Below, in pieces: positions 7,964-15,275 of a stretch of 22,189 bases of DNA. The notes beneath the pieces were generated by a model. That model worked only from the letters and a program-made list of their open reading frames with translations, had not been told where the DNA came from and searched no databases. Source of the stretch: CAYVSF01 sp046482855 (GTDB lineage: Bacteria; Bacteroidota; Bacteroidia; Bacteroidales; UBA12077); the NCBI GenBank assembly GCA_046482855.1, contig JAWOEH010000120.1:1-22189 (forward strand). Reading direction: 5' to 3'. The first letter of the stretch is position 1. Every line of letters starts with the position of its first letter. The position numbers and the translations under genes were made by a program.

Positions 7964-10900
7964 TTATTCTTTTATGATTCGCTTGGTAAGGATTTGCTCT
8001 GCGTTGTTAATTTTAATTACATAGATTCCGGTTGGCAATGAACTCATATCCAAACTGTAGGTTGATTCCGTAAGGCGGATCTGTTTTCGTAAAACCCCAT
8101 CGGAAGAATAGATCCTTACTATTGGGTGTTCATTTTTCAATGGAATATGTGCAAAATGCAGATGATCATGAACCGGATTAGGATAGATGCTTAAAGACTG
8201 TAAATTCTGGCTCGTTGCAGCTGCTTTCTTTTGGTCTTCAGATTGCTCCTGGTGTGTCATGGGGGTGTTTTCCTTACTTTGGAGGTTCAACCTGGCTGCT
8301 AACCACCATCTTTTCGAGTCACCATTCTCTGCCACTACTTTTACAGTAATAGGCCCATTGCTAAGGTCGAGGACGCTTCCTGATGATGGCTGACTGTCAG
8401 CCCCGGGACTTAGCTTCAAGTAGATGGGCAGAGCACTTATGTCTGCCTGATCATGGATAGTAAGAATGACGTATTGACTCATGTAGTTTATGTAACAGTT
8501 GGTAGGTGTTTCCGGAGTACTTACTTCAACAATTTCGGCATCACTTAGTTGCTCAGGTGTAGGAAGCCCCAGGTTGGCGGTGTGGTTTTTGCGTTGAACA
8601 ATCCATTGGCTGTTTTCCAGGCTGGTTCCTGCCGAAGATTCCCAATTTTGCGATGGGTGTAGTGTACCAAATTTTCGCATGAGGGTATGATTGAGCGTGG
8701 CGTTTGGAGTATCGCCTACTTGCCAGCCATGAGATGAAGTGAGTAGCGTATCGCCAATTAGGTCAAGATCTTCCCATTGTTCTTCCTGACTGCTGAACTT
8801 TTGAAGCACCAGTCGGTCGTTGCCATCAAAATCTAATATGCTGCCTGCAGGCAGTCTCTCATAATAGTTGCCACGAGGTAGTTGGTATTGCTTAAAAAAT
8901 TGATGAACCAAAGTTATCGTCTCTTTTGGAGCTAGCGTTCGTGACGGCTTAAAGGCATGGATAACAGTGTCACCTGGCCATTCGTTGGACAGCAGAAGAA
9001 TTCGGTAAAACTCCATGTTAAGAGTCTCAGGAGTAGGGTTGTACAGCTCAATAGCCCGATTGTACAGATCGCCTTCGGAGTATTCTGAGAAATAAATATC
9101 GGGCAATACTATGTGCACTACTTCTATTGTTGCTGTCCATTGAACCCGGGTGTTGCCGTCCTCTGCGGTTACGGTGAAAATTACCGGATGTGTGAAATTG
9201 CAAGCCACTCCGCTGGGGGGATCAATCGTTGCCCCTTTACTCACCTCTATTATTGGTGAGAGGTTATCGAAGGCTATTGTGTCGGGCATGGTCACCACCA
9301 CATGATGGTTGAGGGTGTCAATTCGAGTTTCCCCTATCTGGCCCGCTATCGTGAATTCAATAATGCGTGCTTCATGACTCTTTTCTGCTGTAAGGCTACC
9401 TAAATTCTGACTGTAATCCTGAGGTTTTACTATCCATTGTGCATCGACTGAATCGGTTCCGGCGCTTTCGGGCCAATAGGTCGTGCCTTTGATAACTTTC
9501 GCTTTTCGAATGAGCGTATGATCTTTTGTTGCATTCGATATGCCAGCTACCTCCCAGCCATTTCCCGGATCTTCGCCGTAAATTCCCAGTACATCCATAA
9601 GGGTTCCTTTATAGAAAAGCCCGATGGCATCGTCTCCATTAAAATTGGCAACCGAATGCAGCGTGTCAGCTACTGCCAGCAGAGCCTCTTCAGCTCTGTT
9701 ATGAGCAATCACAAAAACATCTCCGGCATTAAGCTTGTGTTGAGGCTGCAGCGTGTATTTCCAGTCTCCTCCATTGGGGGCCATGCGTATTTCATAATCG
9801 CTCAGATCCATGGGAGTATCGGAAAAATTTCCTATTTCAAGCGCCTTATTGTAGCTTGAACCTTCGATATATTCAGTGAAGAGCACAAAAGGTCGGGGAG
9901 AGTCAGTAACAACAAATGGGTTGCTTTGAGCCGTATACTTTTTATCACTGGCTATGAGGTAGCACTCCTCACAAGGCTCGATAAAAATCAAGGAGTCAAA
10001 ATACGCAATCCCATTAAGGGCTGTTTTTCGCACACGCTCTTGCAATAGGCTCTCTGGAATTGTACTTAGTTCAATCTCCTTTTGATAGTCGGTGTCAATA
10101 TTGTTATGTGCGTCGGTTGCCCATATTTGCAAAATTTCTTTTGTCGGTTCTCCTGCACTTATCTCTGTAGGTTGGTTAAAAAAGTGAATTTCGGTTGCCA
10201 CAACTTCTATTGTATGGGCATTGCCGCTGATAGGTTCAGTGAGTTCTTTTTGTATTGGAGAACTGTTCGCAGCCACCTCAAAACCGTGTGCTTCCTGAGG
10301 TATCTGAAACTGAACCAGTGTTTGATCCTGTACATCTTCCTGCAACCATATATATAAGGTATACCGTTTTTCTGTTTCATTCATTATTTCAATAGGGTTT
10401 TCGGAAAGATCAAAAACAACCTGTTCTGTGGTTATTGTTGAAGGCGGGGGTAATTGAAAAGATGCTCCTGCATCTGTTTGCAGCTGGTAGCCTGCTATAC
10501 AGGAATCAGACAGAAAGGACTGGTCGCTGGCGGCTCTGTGGAAGGCAATTTGATTTAAGCGTGTAGGGAGGGTATCGGCTGTACCCATATCCTTAACTAC
10601 GAAGGAAAAAACAGGAGTGGGTTCTGTATGCGAGATCTTTAACGACGAGATACTCGAGCTTTCGGGTTGCGTTGTGGATAATAGGGCGGTGGTCTCTGCT
10701 GTCGTCTTTTCTATTGTAGTAAAAGTTATGGAGGTGTCCCGGGTTTCATTTCCGGCAACATCTTCAACTGCCTTGAGCGTAAGCTGATATTGTGTGTTGG
10801 CAAGAAGAGGCACTTCAGGTTGGATTGTGAGCATATTGCTGCTCTCCTCCCAATTGAATTGACAAGCGTGTGCTGTTGCAGTGCTTGTGAGTTCAACAAG

Positions 10901-11629
10901 TGAGCCATAATTGTCAATATTAGCGCCTGAGGTGTGATAAATCGGCTCGTCAAAAGTAATGGTAGGGGCTATCAGTGTATCTACCTGTTGACTTTTGTCT
11001 TCCGGGTAGAAGGTTATCTGCGGAGGCAACGTGTCGGCCTGTGTTTCCCATGTATGTGTTCCCAGGTGGGAAAAATCATCCTCCTCAAATCCCTCCCACT
11101 CCGAAGGATAATAGTGGGGTTCGCCATCGTAACCCGGCAACCTCACCAGGGTGATATTCTGGGCAAAGTTGGTGCCTGAAAAATCACCTACAACATCCAG
11201 GATGATGTCTTCCCCGGAATCGTATTCCTGGTTGCTATTTACGTCTTTTACCAAGGCTAAGGGATCATTCCCATTAAACCGGAGTTGCCCCGATGCTTGG
11301 TGACTCATGTCCAGTAACTCTTCGATAGCGGAGGTGTGACAAATAATGTAGGTACTGTCCGGAAGTAAAGAGAAATTTTCCTGAAAGGAGATGACACTTG
11401 CATCACTCCAATTTTCGCCCTCTTCAGGGTTAATGAGCAACAGCAGGAAGTAGCCATTTTCATTTTCCGGGTTAAGGGAAATCGAGCTTCCTGTACCGTT
11501 GTATAACTCTATAGCTTTATTATAGGAGGAGCCTTCGATGTACTCAGAAATGAACAGGTCGGAAGCTTGTCCGGCTGAAGTGAACGCGCACACTAGCCAG
11601 AGATACGAAAGGAGTAAAGTTTTTCTCAT
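7964..11629 (-). CDS. T9SS-exported protein with three lamin-tail domains
   Basis: 1221 residues. A signal peptide spans residues 1-22 (hydrophobic LLLSYLWLVCAFTSAG). Three lamin-tail domains start at about 24, 580 and 844, each with the signature (F)xEYxEGxxYNxAxE(L/I)xN and a later FNGND/FDGND motif. Between them lie an SbsA-type Ig-like domain (about 200-305), a possible beta-sandwich filler region (310-575), and two DUF5018-like beta domains with endings such as TVTAEDGNT (about 750-838 and 1028-1120). The C-terminal 75 residues (LSIYPNPVHDHLHF to LPTGIYVIKI) are a type A T9SS sorting domain, so the protein is probably carried across the outer membrane and anchored or released. Lamin-tail domains in bacteria are known near nucleases and metallo-beta-lactamase proteins. 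Its place just before comEC hints at extracellular DNA handling (inference). Confidence 0.88.
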   Translation of the reverse strand: MRKTLLLSYLWLVCAFTSAGQASDLFISEYIEGSSYNKAIELYNGTGSSISLNPENENGYFLLLLINPEEGENWSDASVISFQENFSLLPDSTYIICHTSAIEELLDMSHQASGQLRFNGNDPLALVKDVNSNQEYDSGEDIILDVVGDFSGTNFAQNITLVRLPGYDGEPHYYPSEWEGFEEDDFSHLGTHTWETQADTLPPQITFYPEDKSQQVDTLIAPTITFDEPIYHTSGANIDNYGSLVELTSTATAHACQFNWEESSNMLTIQPEVPLLANTQYQLTLKAVEDVAGNETRDTSITFTTIEKTTAETTALLSTTQPESSSISSLKISHTEPTPVFSFVVKDMGTADTLPTRLNQIAFHRAASDQSFLSDSCIAGYQLQTDAGASFQLPPPSTITTEQVVFDLSENPIEIMNETEKRYTLYIWLQEDVQDQTLVQFQIPQEAHGFEVAANSSPIQKELTEPISGNAHTIEVVATEIHFFNQPTEISAGEPTKEILQIWATDAHNNIDTDYQKEIELSTIPESLLQERVRKTALNGIAYFDSLIFIEPCEECYLIASDKKYTAQSNPFVVTDSPRPFVLFTEYIEGSSYNKALEIGNFSDTPMDLSDYEIRMAPNGGDWKYTLQPQHKLNAGDVFVIAHNRAEEALLAVADTLHSVANFNGDDAIGLFYKGTLMDVLGIYGEDPGNGWEVAGISNATKDHTLIRKAKVIKGTTYWPESAGTDSVDAQWIVKPQDYSQNLGSLTAEKSHEARIIEFTIAGQIGETRIDTLNHHVVVTMPDTIAFDNLSPIIEVSKGATIDPPSGVACNFTHPVIFTVTAEDGNTRVQWTATIEVVHIVLPDIYFSEYSEGDLYNRAIELYNPTPETLNMEFYRILLLSNEWPGDTVIHAFKPSRTLAPKETITLVHQFFKQYQLPRGNYYERLPAGSILDFDGNDRLVLQKFSSQEEQWEDLDLIGDTLLTSSHGWQVGDTPNATLNHTLMRKFGTLHPSQNWESSAGTSLENSQWIVQRKNHTANLGLPTPEQLSDAEIVEVSTPETPTNCYINYMSQYVILTIHDQADISALPIYLKLSPGADSQPSSGSVLDLSNGPITVKVVAENGDSKRWWLAARLNLQSKENTPMTHQEQSEDQKKAAATSQNLQSLSIYPNPVHDHLHFAHIPLKNEHPIVRIYSSDGVLRKQIRLTESTYSLDMSSLPTGIYVIKINNAEQILTKRIIKE

Positions 11630-11764
11630 AATAAGTAGATCGTTTACGTGCCTGAAAGAAAGTGATTGATGCGTAACCCTTAGGTAGTCAGAGGGAAATG
11701 GAGTTTCTGTTGAATCAGTAACCTGGAGGTTACTTTAGGGAGAGATTAGAAGAGAAACATGCTT

Positions 11765-11794
11765 ATTTTTTGTACTTGATAAGTTACAAAAAAA
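11765..11794. repeat. AT-rich imperfect palindrome upstream of csgA
   Basis: The arms TTTTTTGTACTT and AAGTTACAAAAAA pair with a single extra base and a 3-base centre (GAT). Without GC pairs it is a poor terminator, so it is more likely an operator or a supercoiling-sensitive site. It lies about 440 bp before csgA and 135 bp before the lamin-tail gene. Confidence 0.5.
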
Positions 11795-11953
11795 TGGACT
11801 AAGGAAAAAGCAAAAGAGAAGGGATAGGGCACTATGTATGTTAAAAGATGTAAAATATTGAGGGCCAGTAGAGAGGAGTGGTATTATTCAGATAACAGGG
11901 TCTTAAATGTAAGCAGCTGACAAACAAAGGGTTGTGTGAAAGCAAAAAGAAGG

Positions 11954-11991
11954 TTACATTTTTTAACAAATAATTACATTTTTTATCAAAT
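11954..11991. repeat. Tandem 18-bp direct repeat upstream of csgA
   Basis: TTACATTTTTTAACAAAT (11954-11971) and TTACATTTTTTATCAAAT (11974-11991) differ at one base and start 20 bp apart, close to two helical turns. This layout suits two copies of a regulator bound to the same face of DNA. No known regulator motif was recognised. Confidence 0.6.
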
Positions 11992-12058
11992 CAATTTTGA
12001 CGTTCATCCAATTTAACTCTGCTTTTGTCAAAGCAAAAAAAATAGGAGTTCAATATAC

Positions 12059-12089
12059 TTGACTTGGGTTCTTTTTCGGAGTAATTTTA
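12059..12089 (+). promoter_or_regulatory. Candidate csgA promoter
   Basis: TTG at 12059-12061 and TAATTTTA at 12082-12089 (7 of 8 bases of TAnnTTTG) are 20 bp apart. If used, transcription starts near 12095 and the csgA leader is about 135 nt long. Another start nearer the gene, around AAACTTTAGCGCG (12166-12178), cannot be excluded. Confidence 0.35.
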
Positions 12090-12202
12090 ATCAACCAAAC
12101 TGAAAGAATCGAAAATTAATTAAGGAACTTGAAAAAATGGAAAAGTAAGATTTTAACCATAATCAAACTTTAGCGCGAAAACCCTTTTTATCAAACAAGT
12201 TT

Positions 12203-12227
12203 TTAATGTTTAACTAAAAACCCAACT
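12203..12227 (+). repeat. csgA leader copy 1 (25-nt exact repeat)
   Basis: These 25 bases directly before the csgA start are found again, base for base, at 14867-14891 downstream of csgB. The core is TAACTAAAAACCCAACT. It ends 3 bases before the csgA ATG, so it covers the translation initiation region. Confidence 0.9.
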
Positions 12228-12230
12228 AAC

Positions 12231-14168
12231 ATGAAAAAATTAGGTTTATTATTTGTCGGCGTACTCGCCGCAAGTTTTACATTCGGACAGGGCACTCAAA
12301 ACATGGCCCAACACGAAGTAGACGGAAATGACAACTATGCTCAAACCGAGCAGTATGGTATCTGGAACATGGCCTACGTTGAGCAGGAAGGCGATTTTAA
12401 CCAAGCTTATCAAGGGCAAACAGGTTTCTGGAACATCGCAGTAGCCGAGCAATTTGGCAATGGCAACTTTGCATACCAGGAGCAATTAGGTGACATCAAC
12501 GATGCTTACATCCTTCAAATTGGTAATAGCAACTATGCTGAGCAGTATCAGTATGGCGATTGGAACTACAGCGACCAATATCAAGCTGGCGATCGAAACT
12601 ATGCTGGCTCTTATCAAAGTGGTTATGCCAATATGGCTACAGCTACACAAATTGGAAATGGTAATGGAAGTGCTCAGGTACAATTAGGTAGCATGAACAA
12701 CAGTTCCAATATGCAATTTGGTGATGCCAATATGGCCGATGTATGGCAAGAGGGTATGTTGAATAATGCTAGTGTTTACCAGGATGGTGATGGTAACTTT
12801 GCTATGCAAACTCAACTAGGTGATTACAACGAAGCTCAGGCTATGCAGATAGGCGATAACAACTATGCTAACCAAATGCAAATCGGTTATGCTAACTTAG
12901 CAGTGGCCGACCAGGTTGGTAATGGTAATATGGCTTCTCAGTACCAGTGGGGCGAAGCTAACTGGAGCTTTGTATGGCAATATGGCAACGGTAACTATGC
13001 TGATGTAACTCAGTATGGTTGGTATAACGATGCATACGTTCAGCAGTATGGCAACAATAATGGTGCTATTCAAACGCAAGATGGTGTCATGAACTATGCC
13101 GACATCTTCCAGTGGGGCAATGGTAATGGTGCTATCCAAAGCCAGGATGGTTGGTTCAATATTGCATTGGCTTTCCAGGTAGGTAATGGCAACTTTAGCG
13201 AGCAGTATCAGTATGGTATGAATAACTATTCCACAGTTGACCAATGGGGTAATGATAACGACGCTTATGTATACCAAGATGGTTATATGAATACTGCGAT
13301 GATTATTTCCGATGGAAACGACAATTTTGCAGGTCAGGTACAAATGGGCGAGTATAACAAAGCTTATGCTATGCAAAGTGGTGACGGTAATTGGTCCGGC
13401 CAAGTACAAGAGGGTGTTGCTAATTACAGCGTTGTAATGCAAGAAGGCGATGGCAACTATGCTTACTCCTTTCAATATGGCGACTTGAACGAGTCTGACA
13501 TATTCCAGAAAGGTGATGGCAATGGTGCTGATGTATACCAGGTAGGTAATGAGAACCTTGCTGAGGTAACTCAAAAAGGTGACGGCAACTATGGTTATGT
13601 TGACCAGTATGGCGACAATAACAAGGCATACATAAACCAGGTGCCTGGTTGGACTCCAGAAGACAACGAAGGTTACATTTACCAGACTGGTGATGAGAAC
13701 TGGGCTAAGATTGACCAATTCAACGACCGCAACTGGGCTATGATTGATCAAGTTGGTGACGGAAACTGGGCGCTTTCACAACAAGCTGGTAACGATAACT
13801 GGACTGGTATTGGCCAATACGGGTATGACAACTATGCTTATGCGCGCGTTGTAAACGGTAACGAAAACGAAATCCTTACTATCCAAATGGGTGATGAGAA
13901 TATCGCAAACACTCACCTAATGGCAGGTAGCGATGAGAACATGGTAGAAATCTGGCAAGAGGGCGACAACAACATGGTTGGTGACAAGCCTTACTACGGT
14001 GACGGATACTACGGTGGTGTTGACAACTTTGGTGTACTGATTAATGGTGATATGAACAGTGTTTATGTTGACCAATTCGGTTTCAACAACATGGCTGAAG
14101 TGAATATTACCGGCAACAACAACGGATCAGTTATTATCCAAGGTGGTTCAAATGGTGGTGCGCAATAG
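12231..14168 (+). CDS. csgA: Giant CsgA-like curlin, major amyloid fibre subunit
   Basis: 645 residues; signal peptide 1-20 (MKKLGLLFVGVLAASFTFGQ). Residues 21-471 are 41 uninterrupted units of exactly 11 residues with the pattern GxxNxAxxxQx, the half-repeat of curlin (E. coli CsgA has five 22-residue repeats in 151 residues). Every even unit from 2 to 40 has N or D at position 2 (GNGN, GDGN), whereas odd units mostly have a hydrophobic or aromatic residue there (GIWN, GFWN, GYAN, GWYN). The true repeat is therefore a 22-residue, two-strand rung, about 25 rungs long. Residues 472-645 continue with about ten less regular units plus an insertion (DKPYYGDGYYGG). No cysteine is present. It is expected to be secreted through CsgG and to form extracellular beta-solenoid fibres. 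csgB follows 115 bp later. Confidence 0.93.
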   Translation: MKKLGLLFVGVLAASFTFGQGTQNMAQHEVDGNDNYAQTEQYGIWNMAYVEQEGDFNQAYQGQTGFWNIAVAEQFGNGNFAYQEQLGDINDAYILQIGNSNYAEQYQYGDWNYSDQYQAGDRNYAGSYQSGYANMATATQIGNGNGSAQVQLGSMNNSSNMQFGDANMADVWQEGMLNNASVYQDGDGNFAMQTQLGDYNEAQAMQIGDNNYANQMQIGYANLAVADQVGNGNMASQYQWGEANWSFVWQYGNGNYADVTQYGWYNDAYVQQYGNNNGAIQTQDGVMNYADIFQWGNGNGAIQSQDGWFNIALAFQVGNGNFSEQYQYGMNNYSTVDQWGNDNDAYVYQDGYMNTAMIISDGNDNFAGQVQMGEYNKAYAMQSGDGNWSGQVQEGVANYSVVMQEGDGNYAYSFQYGDLNESDIFQKGDGNGADVYQVGNENLAEVTQKGDGNYGYVDQYGDNNKAYINQVPGWTPEDNEGYIYQTGDENWAKIDQFNDRNWAMIDQVGDGNWALSQQAGNDNWTGIGQYGYDNYAYARVVNGNENEILTIQMGDENIANTHLMAGSDENMVEIWQEGDNNMVGDKPYYGDGYYGGVDNFGVLINGDMNSVYVDQFGFNNMAEVNITGNNNGSVIIQGGSNGGAQ

Positions 14169-14199
14169 GACATAACGAACCAATAGCGTGATACAAAAC

Positions 14200-14252
14200 A
14201 ACCATCCTCGCTTCACGCACGCGCTAAAGTCAGCGTGGAGCCGGGGATGGTT
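14200..14252 (+). terminator. Strong hairpin between csgA and csgB (attenuator or mRNA-stabilising stem)
   Basis: Arms at 14200-14218 and 14233-14252 pair over about 18 positions (AACCATCC with GGATGGTT, CTTCACGC with GCGTGGAG) around a 14-nt loop. There is no T run after it (CCTAAAAACT follows), so complete termination is unlikely. It may protect the csgA 3' end or lower csgB output relative to csgA. Confidence 0.7.
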
Positions 14253-14283
14253 CCTAAAAACTAACCACGAGAAACATCCAAAT

Positions 14284-14820
14284 ATGAAAACCACAGTATT
14301 ATTCGCATTGTTTTTGGTTTTCTTGTTTCCCTTTGCTAGTTTTTCTCAATCGAACCAGGAAGAAGCTTTGCTTCAAGAGCTCTCGTTAAGTTACGCTTTA
14401 CTCCAAGAAGAAGCTTCGGCTTTTGTGCAAACAAAAAAACAAGAAGCTTCGAAGCCAGGAAAAGGCCAGGGTAATCAGGCACAAATTACACAGCAAGGCT
14501 ACCAGAACAACGCTTTTATATGGCAATCGGGTAATAGAAATGATGCAGCTCTTCAACAGCAAGGCTTGGATAACGAGTCTGCTACAGTGCAAAAAGGAAA
14601 TCAAAATAGCTACTCGCTAGTGGTAAAAGGAGATAGAAATACCTCTACAGGTTTTCAACTGGGTGATAACAACACGGTTGAAGGTTATCTTCAAGGAAAT
14701 GGCCTGATACATGAAGTGTATCAAATAGGTAATGGAAATGAAGTTCTACAAGAGGGGTTTCAAACCCTTTCGATAAAGATTAAACAAGAGGGAAATGGAT
14801 TGAAAGCTATCATAAAATAG
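14284..14820 (+). CDS. csgB: CsgB-like minor curlin, probable nucleator
   Basis: 178 residues from the ATG at 14284. This start gives a proper signal peptide (MKTTVLFALFLVFLFPFASFSQ); the frame is open to 14188, but that start would put 32 charged residues before it and lie inside the hairpin. After cleavage comes a Gln/Glu-rich, partly helical stretch (23-57: EEALLQELSLSYALLQEE) not found in CsgA. Curlin 11-residue units then run in register from residue 61 to about 159 (GQGNQAQITQQ, GYQNNAFIWQS, GNRNDAALQQQ, GNGNEVLQEGF), and the end is basic (KIKQEGNGLKAIIK). Short length, fewer repeats and a basic C-terminus resemble CsgB, which holds CsgA to the cell surface and seeds its folding. The assignment as nucleator rather than a second fibre subunit is inference. 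Confidence 0.8.
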   Translation: MKTTVLFALFLVFLFPFASFSQSNQEEALLQELSLSYALLQEEASAFVQTKKQEASKPGKGQGNQAQITQQGYQNNAFIWQSGNRNDAALQQQGLDNESATVQKGNQNSYSLVVKGDRNTSTGFQLGDNNTVEGYLQGNGLIHEVYQIGNGNEVLQEGFQTLSIKIKQEGNGLKAIIK

Positions 14821-14851
14821 AGGAAAAATGTGGGGCATTTTATTTGCAAAA

Positions 14852-14859
14852 TAAATTTG
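14852..14859 (+). promoter_or_regulatory. -7 promoter-like element inside the inverted repeat
   Basis: TAAATTTG matches TAnnTTTG exactly. No TTTG or TTG lies at the proper -33 distance, so promoter activity is uncertain. A start near 14865 would place the csgA-leader copy at the very 5' end of the RNA. Confidence 0.35.
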
Positions 14860-14866
14860 CGCGCGA

Positions 14867-14891
14867 TTAATGTTTAACTAAAAACCCAACT
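14867..14891 (+). repeat. csgA leader copy 2 (25-nt exact repeat)
   Basis: Identical to 12203-12227. The bases before it (AAATTTGCGCGCG, 14853-14865) also resemble those further upstream of csgA (AAACTTTAGCGCG, 12166-12178). No curlin gene follows; the next ATG (14903) gives a stop after six codons. Confidence 0.85.
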
Positions 14892-15118
14892 GAAAGAGTA
14901 AAATGCCCCACGCCTCAAATGTATATTGATTTGTATAAAAAAACAAATAGCGATGCTAAAACTTTATTCACAATAGACCGGGGACTTGATAAGCCGATTT
15001 AGATGGCTGTTAATAACTTTAAAGCAGGTCTGTGTGGAGTAAAAAAGGAATATAAAAGAGTAATGATTCTTTTCTTCACAAACGACAATTCCATTGTTGT
15101 TTTGGCTACCGTTCCTAT

Positions 15119-15146
15119 AAGCCGGCTCCCCGCCGGCTTCTTTTTT
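15119..15146 (+). terminator. Rho-independent terminator downstream of csgB region
   Basis: AAGCCGGC (15119-15126), loop TCCCC, GCCGGCTT (15132-15139), then CTTTTTT. An 8-bp GC-rich stem followed by a T run is a clear terminator for transcripts coming from csgA-csgB or from 14852. Confidence 0.85.
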
Positions 15147-15176
15147 GTACAGACTACTTTTTTCTCTGCAAATCAC

Positions 15177-15206
15177 TTGGTTGAACCGCGAATTATCATT
15201 AATTTG
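15177..15206 (+). promoter_or_regulatory. Candidate promoter of the lipoprotein gene
   Basis: TTG (15177-15179) and TTAATTTG (15199-15206, one mismatch to TAnnTTTG) are 19 bp apart. The predicted leader contains a small dyad, AGTTGCAA / TTGCAGCT (about 15221-15242). Confidence 0.4.
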
Positions 15207-15275
15207 GATACATGAATTCCAGTTGCAACTTCCATTGCAGCTGTCATTAATTTATTGCTTAAAAACCTAACCGAC

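Larger units (their letters stand above)
11630..12230. other. 600-bp regulatory region between lamin-tail gene and csgA
   Basis: No gene was seen in this stretch between two divergent genes. It is AT-rich and contains an AT-rich palindrome (11765-11794), a direct repeat (11954-11991), a small dyad (12020-12035: TGCTTT, 4-base gap, AAAGCA), a weak promoter candidate (12059-12089), and the csgA leader. The length and the number of symmetrical sites suggest that curlin expression is controlled here by one or more DNA-binding proteins. Confidence 0.6.
14830..14911. repeat. Perfect 13-bp inverted repeat enclosing a csgA-leader copy
   Basis: GTGGGGCATTTTA (14830-14842) and TAAAATGCCCCAC (14899-14911) are perfect complements with a 56-nt interior. 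The interior contains a small dyad (GCAAA 14846-14850, TTTGC 14856-14860), TAAATTTG (14852-14859), and the 25-nt leader copy (14867-14891). As RNA it would be a stem with a large loop; as DNA it could be a small inserted cassette. Confidence 0.7.
14821..15275. other. 455-bp non-coding stretch after csgB
   Basis: No convincing gene. It holds a 13-bp inverted repeat around a copy of the csgA leader (14830-14911), a promoter-like TAAATTTG (14852-14859), a good terminator (15119-15146), and the promoter region of the lipoprotein gene. The 300 nt between csgB and the terminator are either a long 3' UTR or a separate small RNA. Confidence 0.55.

Noticed and set aside
12897..13751. 284-codon open frame on the minus strand within csgA
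   Set aside because: It is the mirror of the regular 33-bp repeat of csgA; its product is a repetitive hydrophobic string with no signal peptide, leader or family.
12290..14160. Regular repeats that could suggest a CRISPR array
   Set aside because: The 33-bp periodicity is coding (11-residue curlin units), the repeats are degenerate, and there are no unique spacers.
14188..14283. Upstream start for csgB at 14188
   Set aside because: It would add 32 mostly charged residues before a good signal peptide and begins in front of the hairpin; ATG at 14284 fits better.
15003..15215. 70-codon open frame after csgB
   Set aside because: It runs through the intrinsic terminator at 15119-15146 and has no recognisable features.
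15255..15275. TTG start for the lipoprotein
   Set aside because: ATG at 15276 has the leader type of the neighbouring genes and gives a normal lipoprotein signal length.
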